DNA of 58,264 nucleotides, from positions 1-58,264 of the forward strand of contig NZ_AUHY01000014.1 in the NCBI RefSeq assembly GCF_000423425.1, read 5' to 3'. The translations under genes and the position numbers were made by a program. Below are positions 33,779-43,344 of this stretch, one piece after another. Every line of letters starts with the position of its first letter. Within the stretch, counting starts at the first letter, position 1. This DNA comes from Meiothermus rufus DSM 22234 (GTDB taxonomy: Bacteria > Deinococcota > Deinococci > Deinococcales > Thermaceae). Under the pieces are notes generated by a model. That model saw nothing but the letters and a program-made list of their open reading frames with translations, had not been told where the DNA came from and made no database searches.

Positions 33779-33802
33779 TTTTGCGTATCCCGCAAAATTG
33801 CT
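33779..33802 (-). promoter_or_regulatory. Putative activator site upstream of the symporter promoter
   Basis: The dyad TTTTGCG-5-CGCAAAA (33779-33785, 33791-33797) lies 12 bp upstream of the -35. With its flank it matches the element in front of acs (shared GCAA, TT, GC, GGAT, CAAA blocks). GGAT is 24 nt from the first base of the -35 here and 23 nt at acs. No T-run follows it, so it is not a terminator of the upstream ACS gene. Confidence 0.5.
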
Positions 33803-33805
33803 TTT

Positions 33806-35689
33806 TTACTCCTCTAAGGTGGAGAGATCCCCGGGATCCTTGCCCAGTTCCTGGGCTTTGAGGAGCCGGCGCAGAATCTTGCCCGAGCGGGTTTTGGGTA
33901 GCTTGTCTAAGAAGACCAGTTCGGCAGGGGTGGCGATGGGGCCCAGCTCGAGGCGCACGTGCTGGATGATTTCCTCCCGCAGGGCTGGGCTTTTTTCCCG
34001 CCCGGCCCTGAGCACCACAAAGGCCTTGATGTTTTCCCCTTTGATGGGGTCGGGCACCCCGATGACCGCAGCCTCGGCCACCGCCGGGTGCGAGACCAAG
34101 GCACTTTCCACATCGGCAGTGCCAATGCGGTGGCCGGCCACGTTGAGCACGTCGTCGGCCCGGCCCAGCACGCCAAAGTAGCCATCGGGGCTCTGGCTGG
34201 CCACATCGCCGGCGGCGTATACCCAGCCGGGTATCTCGGTCCAGTACTGGGTGTAGCGGGCGTGGTTGCCCCAGACGGTGCGCATCATGTGGGGGAAGGG
34301 GCGCTTGAGCACCAGCAACCCCCCGCTGCCGGGGGGAACCTCGTGGCCCTTAGCGTCCACCACCGCTGCCTCGACCCCCGGCAGGGGCACCCCGGCAAAG
34401 CCCGGACGGGCCTCGAGGGTGATGGGGGTGCCCAGGGTAGGCCCGCCCAGCTCGGTCTGCCACCAGTTGTCGGCCACAAAGCCGCGCTTTCCCCCCTCCG
34501 TCAGGTGCTCCACCGCCCACTGCCAGGCCTCGGGGTTGAGCGGCTCGCCCGCCACCCCAACGAGGCGCAGGCTGGAGAGGTCGTGGCGGGCGGGCCACTC
34601 CGGGCCAAACTTCATAAACATCCGCACCGCGGTGGGGGCGGTGAACATCACGTTCACCCGGTAGCGCTCCACCACGCTCCAGAAGGCCCCGGGGTCGGGG
34701 TAGTCGGGCGCTCCCTCCCGCAAGAGGCTGGTCACGCCCTCCAATAGCGGCGCATAGACGATGTAGCTGTGCCCCACGATCCAGCCGATGTCGGAGGTGG
34801 CCCAGTACACGTCGGTATCCTTCACATCGAAGAAACTGCGCAGGTGGTAGGCGGTGCCCACCATGTAGCCCCCGTGCACGTGCACCACCCCTTTGGGCTT
34901 GCCGGTGGAGCCGGAGGTATAGAGGATGAACAGGGGGTGCTCGCTGTCGAGGGGCACGGCCTCGGCCTTGGGGGGGTGGCTCCAGAGCAACTGGTTGAAG
35001 TCGTGGAAGCGGGGCCCCTGGGGGGCGGCCTTGCTGCGGCAGAACCAGACCGTGGGAATATCCAGGTCTTCGATGGCCTGAAGCACGATGGCCTCGAGGT
35101 CTACCGCCTTGCCCCGGCGGTAGCTTACGTCCCCGGCCATCACCAGCTTGGCCCCGGCGTCCAGGATGCGCTCCCGCAGGGCCGAGACCCCCAGACCGGC
35201 ATAGACCACCGAGTGGATGGCCCCGATGCGGGCACAGGCCAGTATGGCGATGATGCCCTCCAGGGTGAGGGGCATGTAGATGATCACCCGGTCGCCTTGG
35301 GCAATGCCTAAGCGGCCAAGCGCGGTAGCCAGCCGGGCTACCCGGTCGAGGAGTTCGCCGTAGGTCAGCTTTTCCTCCTGGCCGTCCTCCCGCAGGTAGA
35401 GGAGGGCCACCTGGTTGCGCTTGGGGCCTTTGGCGTGGCGGTCGAGGGCGTTGTAGGTGATGTTGGTCTGGCCGCCCACAAACCAGCGGTGGTCGGGGAA
35501 GTTCCACTCCATGACCCGCTCGTAGGGGCGGAACCAGTGAAAGCGCTGGGCCTGGGCCCCCCAAAACCCCTCGGGGTCTTGCAGGCTACGGGTGTACTCC
35601 GCCTGGAAATCCGGCACATTGGCGGCCTCTCGCAAGGCCGCCGGGGCCTGGTAGCGAAGCTCGGTTTTGAGTAGTTGCTCGAGTTCCAT
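33806..35689 (-). CDS. Acetate/short-chain acyl-CoA synthetase (second ACS)
   Basis: A 627-residue AMP-forming ligase. It carries the ATP loop [11 protein letters not shown], the acyl-pocket and aryl motif NWWQTELGG with the tryptophan typical of acetyl- and propionyl-CoA synthetases, the hinge GRADDVLNVAGHR, and the catalytic and acetylatable lysine in [18 protein letters not shown]. It activates acetate or propionate to the CoA ester. Closest relative in the window is the ACS half of the adjacent IclR fusion: a 100-bp tract is identical at DNA level. It begins 16 bp after the stop of that gene, so the two are probably co-transcribed. Confidence 0.9.
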   Translation of the reverse strand: MELEQLLKTELRYQAPAALREAANVPDFQAEYTRSLQDPEGFWGAQAQRFHWFRPYERVMEWNFPDHRWFVGGQTNITYNALDRHAKGPKRNQVALLYLREDGQEEKLTYGELLDRVARLATALGRLGIAQGDRVIIYMPLTLEGIIAILACARIGAIHSVVYAGLGVSALRERILDAGAKLVMAGDVSYRRGKAVDLEAIVLQAIEDLDIPTVWFCRSKAAPQGPRFHDFNQLLWSHPPKAEAVPLDSEHPLFILYTSGSTGKPKGVVHVHGGYMVGTAYHLRSFFDVKDTDVYWATSDIGWIVGHSYIVYAPLLEGVTSLLREGAPDYPDPGAFWSVVERYRVNVMFTAPTAVRMFMKFGPEWPARHDLSSLRLVGVAGEPLNPEAWQWAVEHLTEGGKRGFVADNWWQTELGGPTLGTPITLEARPGFAGVPLPGVEAAVVDAKGHEVPPGSGGLLVLKRPFPHMMRTVWGNHARYTQYWTEIPGWVYAAGDVASQSPDGYFGVLGRADDVLNVAGHRIGTADVESALVSHPAVAEAAVIGVPDPIKGENIKAFVVLRAGREKSPALREEIIQHVRLELGPIATPAELVFLDKLPKTRSGKILRRLLKAQELGKDPGDLSTLEE

Positions 35690-35704
35690 CCAGCCTCCTT
35701 GGGT

Positions 35705-38356
35705 TTAGGGTTCTAGTGTGGAAAGGTCGCCAGGGTCGGCGCCTAGCTCCTGGGCTTTGAGCAGGCGGCGCAAAATTTTGCCACTCTTGGTGCGGGGCAG
35801 GTGCTCGAGGACCTCCACTTCGGTATGCAGGCCGGCGCTACCTAGCTGGCGGCGCAGATAGGTGGCCAGTTTGCTGGCCATAATCTCACGGACCTGGAGG
35901 CTACTTTCTCGGGTTTTGAGCACCACGTAGACCTTGATGACCTCGCCGTGAATGGGGTCGCTCAAGCCCACCGCAGCGGCCTCGGCTACCGCAGGGTGGG
36001 CCAGCATAGTTCCTTCGATCTCGGCGGTGCCAATGCGCAGCTCGCCTACCTTAATCACGTCATCGGAGCGGCCCAAAAGGGCGATGTACCCCTCGCTGTC
36101 GCGCACTGCCAGGTCGCCGGTGGCATAGACCCCCGGGATGCGCTGCCACTGTTCGGCGTAGCGCTCCGGGTTATTCCAGAAAGTGCGCATGAAGTGGGGG
36201 AAGGGGAACCGCAGCACCAGGTGGCCCTTTTCGCCTGGGGGCAGCTCCCGCCCCTGGGGGTCTACCACTGCCACCTCTACCCCCGGCAGGGGGAGGCCCA
36301 CCTTGCCCGGCTTGACCGGGCAGCACAGGGGGGTGGAAAGGCAGGGCCCACCGGTCTCGGTCTGCCACCAGTGGTCCAGCACATGGGCCAGGTGTTTGGT
36401 AGCCCAGTGCCAGACCTCGGGGGCCAGGTACTCGCCCACGCTGGCCACCAGGCGAAGCTCACTCAGGTGGGCTTTCTTGGCCCAGTCGTCGCCATGCTTG
36501 CGCAGGGTGCGTAGCCAGGTGGGGCTGGTGATGAGCACGTTAACCCCGCACTCTTCCAGGGTCTCGTAAAAGGAGCCGGCGTCGGGGTAGTCCAGCCGCT
36601 CGGCCCGCAGCACGCTGGTCAGGCCCTCCAGAAGGGGGGCGTACAGGCCGTAGCTATGCCCCACAATCCAGGACAGATCGGCGGTGGCCCAGCTGACCTC
36701 CCCCTCCTTCAGGTCGAAAAGGGTGCGCAGGTGGTAGGTGGTCCCCACCATGTAGCCCCCGTGCACGTGCACCACCCCTTTGGGCTTGCCGGTGGAGCCG
36801 GAGGTATAGAGGATGAACAGGGGGTGCTCGCTGTCGAGGGGCAGGGCAGGGGTGGTGGGCCGGTGGGCCTCGAGCAACTCCCAGAACTCCAGCGTATCTT
36901 GCTGCCCATCCCGGCTATGCCACAGGATGGGCATGGTCAGCCCTTGGGTAGCCTCTTCGACCAGCCCGCGTAAGGGAATGGTGCGCCCGGCCTGGTACAT
37001 GCGGTCGGCAGCCACCAGGAGCCTCGCCTGGGTGTCCAGCAGGCGCTCCCGCAAAGCCTGGCTGCCCAGGCCAGCGGGGATGGCTACATGCACCGCCCCG
37101 ATGCGGGCACAGGCCAGGAAGGTTAGGGTGGTCTCCAAGCTGGTCGGCATATAGACCGCCACCCGGTCGCCCGCCCCTACGCCTAAAGCCTGCAGCCCAC
37201 CGGCTAACCTCGAGACCAGGTCGCGTAGCTCGCGGTAGCTTACCTTGTGCACGCTGCCATCGTCGGCCAGCACCACCAGGGCCAGCTGGTTGCGCTTGGG
37301 GCCTTTGGCGTGGCGGTCAAGGGCGTTATAGGTGATGTTGGTCTGACCGCCCACAAACCAGCGGTGGTTGGGGAAGTTCCACTCCACGACCCGCTCGTAG
37401 GGGCGGAACCAGTGAAAACGCCGGGCCCACTCGGCCCAGAAGCTCTCTGGGTCTTGCTGGCTGCGAGCGTATTCTGCTGCGTAGTCTTGCAGGTTGGCGT
37501 TGTTTCGCAGCGAAGCTGGGGCCCATACCGGCTGCTCCTCATAGGAAGGGATGGCGGGGGGTGTCCGAGGGGGTTGTAGTGCAGGCGCGTTCTTTTCCTC
37601 CTCTTCCTTTGGCGTTTGGGCCTGGGGGGGGAAGCTCGAGGCGGCCCGGGCTACCTCCTGCACGGCCTGGGCCAGCCGGGTAAAGGCGTAGGGGAAACGC
37701 CTCGAGGGCACCAGTACGCCCAAGGCCCCCACCACCCGGCCCTCTGGCCCAAAAATGGGTGCGGCCAGGCTGGAAAGGCCCTCGGCGTGCTCCTCGATCT
37801 CCACGGCAAAGCCCAACTGCCGCACCTTGGCCAGCTCCTCCTCGAGGGTCAGGGGGTCGGTGATGGTGAGAGGGGTAAAAGGGCGCAGGTGCTGGAAGTG
37901 GCGGGCCTGAGCCTCGGCCTCCAGGAAGGCCAGCACGGCTTTGCCCAGGGCCAAAGCGTGGAAGCCTTCGGTCACCTGATCCAGGCCCACCAGGCGGGGC
38001 AATCCCTGCCGCCCCCGTGTGCTGAGCCTTAGCTCCCCTTCGCGGCCCAGGAGGGCCAGATAGCTCCGCTCGCGGGTGCGCAGGTAGAGTTCCTCCAGGG
38101 CGTCGCTCAGCTTTTCAGGTCGGGCCAGGGGGGCTGGGGCTGGAGCCAAAGCCGTGCGGGAGAGCCGGTAGGTGCTCCCTTCCCGCTCAGCAAAACCCTC
38201 CGCTACCAGGCTGGCCAGAAGGGCGTAGGCGGTGGAGAGGCTCTTGCCCAGGAAGGTGGCCAGCCGCGCGGCCTCCACGCCCTCGGGGTGCTGGGCCAAA
38301 TAGGCCAGCACGCGCAACGCAGCTTGTACGGTGGTCAGTTTGCGGCTCTGTGCCAT
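35705..38356 (-). CDS. IclR-type transcription regulator fused to an acyl-CoA synthetase
   Basis: An 883-residue single frame. Residues 5-65 are an IclR winged helix (LTTVQAALRVLAYLAQHPEG, KSLSTAYALLASLVAEGFAE). Residues 75-240 are the IclR effector domain (GFHALALGKAVLAFLE, SLAAPIFGPEGRVVGALGVL). A Pro/Glu-rich linker spans about 241-280. Residues 281-883 are a full acetyl-CoA-synthetase-like enzyme with [35 protein letters not shown] and LPRTKSGKILRRL. The gene is transcribed divergently from acs across a 224-bp region with a dyad between the two promoters. I infer a regulator that senses its own substrate or adenylate and controls acetate genes. GRSDD replaces GRADD; activity untested. Confidence 0.9.
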   Translation of the reverse strand: MAQSRKLTTVQAALRVLAYLAQHPEGVEAARLATFLGKSLSTAYALLASLVAEGFAEREGSTYRLSRTALAPAPAPLARPEKLSDALEELYLRTRERSYLALLGREGELRLSTRGRQGLPRLVGLDQVTEGFHALALGKAVLAFLEAEAQARHFQHLRPFTPLTITDPLTLEEELAKVRQLGFAVEIEEHAEGLSSLAAPIFGPEGRVVGALGVLVPSRRFPYAFTRLAQAVQEVARAASSFPPQAQTPKEEEEKNAPALQPPRTPPAIPSYEEQPVWAPASLRNNANLQDYAAEYARSQQDPESFWAEWARRFHWFRPYERVVEWNFPNHRWFVGGQTNITYNALDRHAKGPKRNQLALVVLADDGSVHKVSYRELRDLVSRLAGGLQALGVGAGDRVAVYMPTSLETTLTFLACARIGAVHVAIPAGLGSQALRERLLDTQARLLVAADRMYQAGRTIPLRGLVEEATQGLTMPILWHSRDGQQDTLEFWELLEAHRPTTPALPLDSEHPLFILYTSGSTGKPKGVVHVHGGYMVGTTYHLRTLFDLKEGEVSWATADLSWIVGHSYGLYAPLLEGLTSVLRAERLDYPDAGSFYETLEECGVNVLITSPTWLRTLRKHGDDWAKKAHLSELRLVASVGEYLAPEVWHWATKHLAHVLDHWWQTETGGPCLSTPLCCPVKPGKVGLPLPGVEVAVVDPQGRELPPGEKGHLVLRFPFPHFMRTFWNNPERYAEQWQRIPGVYATGDLAVRDSEGYIALLGRSDDVIKVGELRIGTAEIEGTMLAHPAVAEAAAVGLSDPIHGEVIKVYVVLKTRESSLQVREIMASKLATYLRRQLGSAGLHTEVEVLEHLPRTKSGKILRRLLKAQELGADPGDLSTLEP

Positions 38357-38400
38357 ACCTGCCGTCCTTGGTAGCGCAAGCTACGATTTCGATTAGGGCT

Positions 38401-38429
38401 ATGATGGCTTTACCCGGGGTGGGTGTCAA
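38401..38429 (-). promoter_or_regulatory. Promoter of the IclR-ACS fusion gene
   Basis: Minus strand: TTGACA (38429-38424) and CATCAT (38406-38401), spacer 17 bp. The start codon is 45 bp downstream of the -10. Perfect -35, four of six at the -10. Confidence 0.6.
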
Positions 38430-38432
38430 GTA

Positions 38433-38458
38433 TTGGCAAAATTCGCAGGATTGCCAAA
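38433..38458 (+). promoter_or_regulatory. Dyad operator between divergent acs and IclR-ACS promoters
   Basis: TTGGCAA-11-TTGCCAA is a perfect 7-bp inverted repeat (38433-38439, 38451-38457) placed between the two -35 boxes, 13 bp upstream of the acs -35 and 3 bp from that of the fusion gene. Similar sequence precedes the symporter promoter. Position fits activation of acs and repression of the fusion gene. Confidence 0.55.
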
Positions 38459-38470
38459 GTAGAGGATTTC

Positions 38471-38499
38471 TTGACGAGAGGGGTTTTTCTTTCTATCCT
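38471..38499 (+). promoter_or_regulatory. Promoter of acs
   Basis: TTGACG (38471-38476) and TATCCT (38494-38499) separated by 17 bp. The leader is about 75 nt and ends in GAGGGG about 8 bp before the ATG. Confidence 0.75.
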
Positions 38500-38580
38500 C
38501 ACCAGCAAAAGGGGTAGCTTTACGGACAAAATCGTGGGCATTTAGCTCTGCCCCACCAACTTCTTTCGAGGGGATAGCCT

Positions 38581-40527
<1,947 letters not shown>

Positions 40528-40536
40528 CAAAAGGGT

Positions 40537-40550
40537 CTCGGGAAGCCGAG
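40537..40550 (-). terminator. Weak terminator between acs and prfB
   Basis: A 5-bp stem CTCGG/CCGAG with a GNAG-like 4-nt loop. On the minus strand it is followed by ACCCTTTTG, so it could end prfB transcription. Confidence 0.4.
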
Positions 40551-40559
40551 TGAGGGCTC

Positions 40560-41658
40560 CTACTCTTCCTCGCCGCTGGCCACGGCTTCCCGGCGCCCGG
40601 CCTTCCATTCCAGCCCGGCCCAGATCAGGCTTTCCAGGTCGCCGTCCAGCACGTTCTCGGGGTCGTGGCGCATCTCGCCGGTGCGGTGATCCTTAACGTA
40701 TTGTTTGTCCAGCACATAGCTACGAATTTGGCTGCCCCACTCGATGGGTCGGGCCTCGCCGCGCAGACGGGCCAGCTCTTCCTGCTTCTTTTTGTATTCG
40801 ATCTCAAAGAGCTTGGAGCGCAGGATGTTCAGGGCCAGCTCCTTGTTTTTCTGCTGGCTGCGGGTGATCTGGCACTTGACGAAAAGGCCAGTGGGCAGGT
40901 GCACTACCCGCACGGCTGAGTCGGTGGTGTTGACCCCCTGGCCCCCCTTACCTTGCGAACGCATCACATCGATGCGCAGATCCTCGGGGTTGATCTGGAT
41001 ATCCACCGATTCGTCGACCTCGGGCATCACTTCCAAAGCGGCAAAGCTGGTCTGGCGTTTGCCCTGGGCGTTGAAGGGGGAGGGGCGCACCAGGCGGTGT
41101 ACCCCGGCCTCGGGGGAGAGCAGGCCAAAGGCATTTTCACCCCGCACGATGAACTGGGCGTGGTCGATGCCGGCTTCGGCGCCCGGCTCGAGGTCCACCA
41201 GCTCCACGCTAAAGCCTTTGCGCTCGGCAAAGCGGGTGTACATGCGGTAGAGCATCTGGGCCCAGTCGCAAGCCTCGGTGCCGCCGGCCCCTGGCTTGAT
41301 AGTCACGATGGCCGCGTTTTCGGCGTAGGGGAAGGAGAGTAGAGTCTGGTGGTAGAGCTCTTCCAGCTCGCGCCCAGCCCGCTCGAGTTCGGGTTGCATC
41401 TCGGTTCGCTCCTCGGCACTCATCTCCGGCCAAAGCTCCAAAAGACCCTGTAGGTCCGACTCCAGGCGGCGAAAACCATCCACCACCTTGCGCAACCGGG
41501 CCGATTCCTGCGAGATTTTGCGGGCCTGGGCTGGGTCGTTCCAGAGCTGGGGGTCGTTTAGGTGTTGCTCGAGTTCTTTGAGCCGGGCTTCCTTACCAGG
41601 GATGTCAAAGATACCCCCGTAGGGCCTCGAGGCGGCGTTCTAGGGTGGGTAAGTCCAT
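40560..41658 (-). CDS. prfB: Peptide chain release factor 2 with programmed +1 frameshift
   Basis: The main frame (from 41495 downward) has the RF2 core: IKPGAGGTEACDWAQML (GGQ-neighbour region), RSQGKGGQGVNTTDSAVRVV with the catalytic GGQ, and the C-terminal RSYVLDKQYVKDHRTGE. Upstream, a 17-codon frame starts at ATG 41658 (MDLPTLERRLEALRGYL) and ends at TGA 41607-41605 in CGGGGGTATCTTTGAC, essentially the E. coli autoregulatory frameshift site with its internal Shine-Dalgarno. Slipping +1 at CTT-T reads GAC ATC CCT onward and joins the frames, giving 17+37+311 = 365 residues, the normal RF2 length. Low RF2 would favour the shift. Confidence 0.95.
41605..41619 (-). promoter_or_regulatory. 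prfB frameshift signal
   Basis: Minus strand CGG GGG TAT CTT TGA: an internal Shine-Dalgarno-like G-run 3 nt before the CTT slippery codon and the in-frame UGA that RF2 itself recognises. Translation continues at GAC in the +1 frame. Confidence 0.92.
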
Positions 41659-41712
41659 AAGTTCTGAGTCTAGGGCAAAGACCGCCTCAGGTCAAACGCG
41701 TAGTCTAGAAGG

Positions 41713-41979
41713 GTGAAGCCACGGGTGGATCAGGTGTTGGTCTGGCTCGAGCAGGGCCGGGCGGTGGTGCAGGTGGAGTATTTCGACCATCTGGGCCGGC
41801 TTTGTCGGGAGCGCTTCTACCGGCCTACCCGCGAGGTGGGCCAGGCTTTGGAGGAGGTGGCCGGGGTGCTGGCCCAGCGCGGAATGCAGGGGCGGCCTCG
41901 GGTGCGGCGTAAACAGGGGACGCGACTGCTATCTGCTCCGGAGCTAGAGCAGCGCTTCTGGGCTGGGTTGAACCGCTGA
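41713..41979 (+). CDS. Hypothetical protein, 88 aa
   Basis: Not recognised. GTG start preceded by AGAAGG. Strand-rich N-terminus (QVLVWLEQGRAVVQVEYFDH), then a basic segment (RGMQGRPRVRRKQGTR) that might bind nucleic acid. Divergent from prfB and convergent with the gene at 41992. Confidence 0.5.
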   Translation: MKPRVDQVLVWLEQGRAVVQVEYFDHLGRLCRERFYRPTREVGQALEEVAGVLAQRGMQGRPRVRRKQGTRLLSAPELEQRFWAGLNR

Positions 41980-41991
41980 GCCTGGTGTCGG

Positions 41992-42528
41992 CTAGGCGCT
42001 CAACGCTGCTAGAACCGGCTGGCCCTGGGGGAGCTTGAAGACCAGATACTCATCCTGGCTGCGCAGGAGCACCAGCAGGTATGTTGCTGTTTTCAGCCGC
42101 ATGAACAAGGGCAGGGCATAGCGGGCTTCGCCCCGCTCGATGCGGGTTTGGCCTAGGGTGTAGGCCATGAAAAAGTCCTCGTCGCTTTGCATCAGGTTAG
42201 GGGTGTAGAAGAGGGTCAGGTCGGCCTCTTCCTTGTCGGCTTTGGCCAGGGCTTCCCAGACCAGTTCCTGGGCCTGAGAGGCGCCGAGGTACTCCCCCTG
42301 CACCGGGCCGAGGCGGCCATAAAAAGCCGCAGGAAACTGCTTGAACTCGTAGAAAAAGCCGCCCGCCCCATGCCACCAGCGCACAATCTCGTTTTCGCCC
42401 GCGCAGCCTTGCGCTTGCTCGAGGGCATACTCGCGGGCTAGGGCCAGGGGTTTCAGATCGGGGAGCGCCCCGGTTTCTATGCCTTCCAAGATCAGGGTCT
42501 GAGGGTCGATTTCAATGGCTTGGTTCAT
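41992..42528 (-). CDS. Hypothetical protein, 178 aa, coupled to menG
   Basis: No family recognised. The start is set at ATG 42528, which overlaps the menG stop (ATGA); a longer frame to 42789 lies inside menG and is discarded. Mixed alpha/beta composition without signal or membrane helices; TLILEGIETGALPDLKPLAL and FKLPQGQPVLAAL are the most regular stretches. Coupling to menG suggests co-expression, not a proven quinone role. Confidence 0.6.
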   Translation of the reverse strand: MNQAIEIDPQTLILEGIETGALPDLKPLALAREYALEQAQGCAGENEIVRWWHGAGGFFYEFKQFPAAFYGRLGPVQGEYLGASQAQELVWEALAKADKEEADLTLFYTPNLMQSDEDFFMAYTLGQTRIERGEARYALPLFMRLKTATYLLVLLRSQDEYLVFKLPQGQPVLAALSA

Positions 42529-43241
42529 GGAGCCTCGAGTTTCTGGCCGATGTGCAGTGCGGCGATGCCGCCGGTGAATAGCCGGTAGCGGGTTTGGAAG
42601 CCAGCCTGATTCATCATACCCGCCAGGGTGGGGGGGGTGGGGAAGCACTCCACCGAGGCGGGCAAGTAGCGGTAGGCGGCAGGGTTGCCCGAGACCAGCC
42701 CCCCAACCCAGGGCAGCACGCGGGTGAAGTAGAAGCGGTATAGCGCACCCAGACCACCCTGGGGCGGTGGAGGAAACTCCAGGATGCACAGCCGGCCCCC
42801 TGGGGCCATCACCCGGTACAGCTCGGCTAGGGCCTGGGTGTAGTCGGCAAAATTGCGGAAACCAAAGGCGATGGTGATGGCCTCAAAATGCCGGTCGGGG
42901 AAGGGCAGGTTGAGGGCGTCGGCCTCCACGAAGGGAATCTCGAGCCCAAGTTTTTGCGCTTTCTGCCGGGCCAGCTCGAGCATAGGGGGGGCGAAGTCGG
43001 CCCCTACCACCTCGGCCTGGGGGGCCAGCCGCTTTAGCAGTAAGGCCATGTCCCCGGTGCCGGTAGCCAGGTCTAGAATGCGCCTGGGGTTCTGCTCCAG
43101 CGCAGCCTTGACCGCAGCCACGCGCCAGCTTCGATCCACCCCTGCCGATAGAAGGCGGTTGAGCAGGTCGTAGCGCAGGGCAATCTCGGAAAACATCTTT
43201 TGTATAGCCTGGGCTTTGGCCTGGGTCGTGTCTTGCACCAA
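42525..43241 (-). CDS. menG: Demethylmenaquinone methyltransferase
   Basis: A 238-residue class I SAM methyltransferase of the UbiE/MenG family: KMFSEIALRYDLLNRLLSAG at the start, SAM motif ILDLATGTGDMALLLKR, GADFAPPMLELAR, and the family signature ITIAFGFRNF. It methylates demethylmenaquinone in the last step of menaquinone synthesis, consistent with menaquinone as the respiratory quinone of Thermaceae. The N-terminal MVQDTTQAKAQAIQ fits the usual start. Confidence 0.93.
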   Translation of the reverse strand: MVQDTTQAKAQAIQKMFSEIALRYDLLNRLLSAGVDRSWRVAAVKAALEQNPRRILDLATGTGDMALLLKRLAPQAEVVGADFAPPMLELARQKAQKLGLEIPFVEADALNLPFPDRHFEAITIAFGFRNFADYTQALAELYRVMAPGGRLCILEFPPPPQGGLGALYRFYFTRVLPWVGGLVSGNPAAYRYLPASVECFPTPPTLAGMMNQAGFQTRYRLFTGGIAALHIGQKLEAP

Positions 43242-43298
43242 AAAAGTCTAGCATCCTGCCCGGAGGGTGGGGAGGGCGTGCCCTACAAAGGCCAGGGC

Positions 43299-43327
43299 TT
43301 AGCCAAACCGGGAGTGCAGTGTAGAAT
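43299..43327 (+). promoter_or_regulatory. Possible promoter of the permease operon
   Basis: TTAGCC (43299-43304) and TAGAAT (43322-43327) with a 17-bp spacer, 17 bp before the ATG at 43345, which has AGAGGA upstream. Weak -35. Confidence 0.4.
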
Positions 43328-43344
43328 CCGCTTCAGAGGAATCT

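Noticed and set aside
33779-33797. TTTTGCG/CGCAAAA dyad considered as the terminator of the second ACS gene
   Set aside because: No T-run follows it on the minus strand; position and similarity to the acs upstream region favour an operator.
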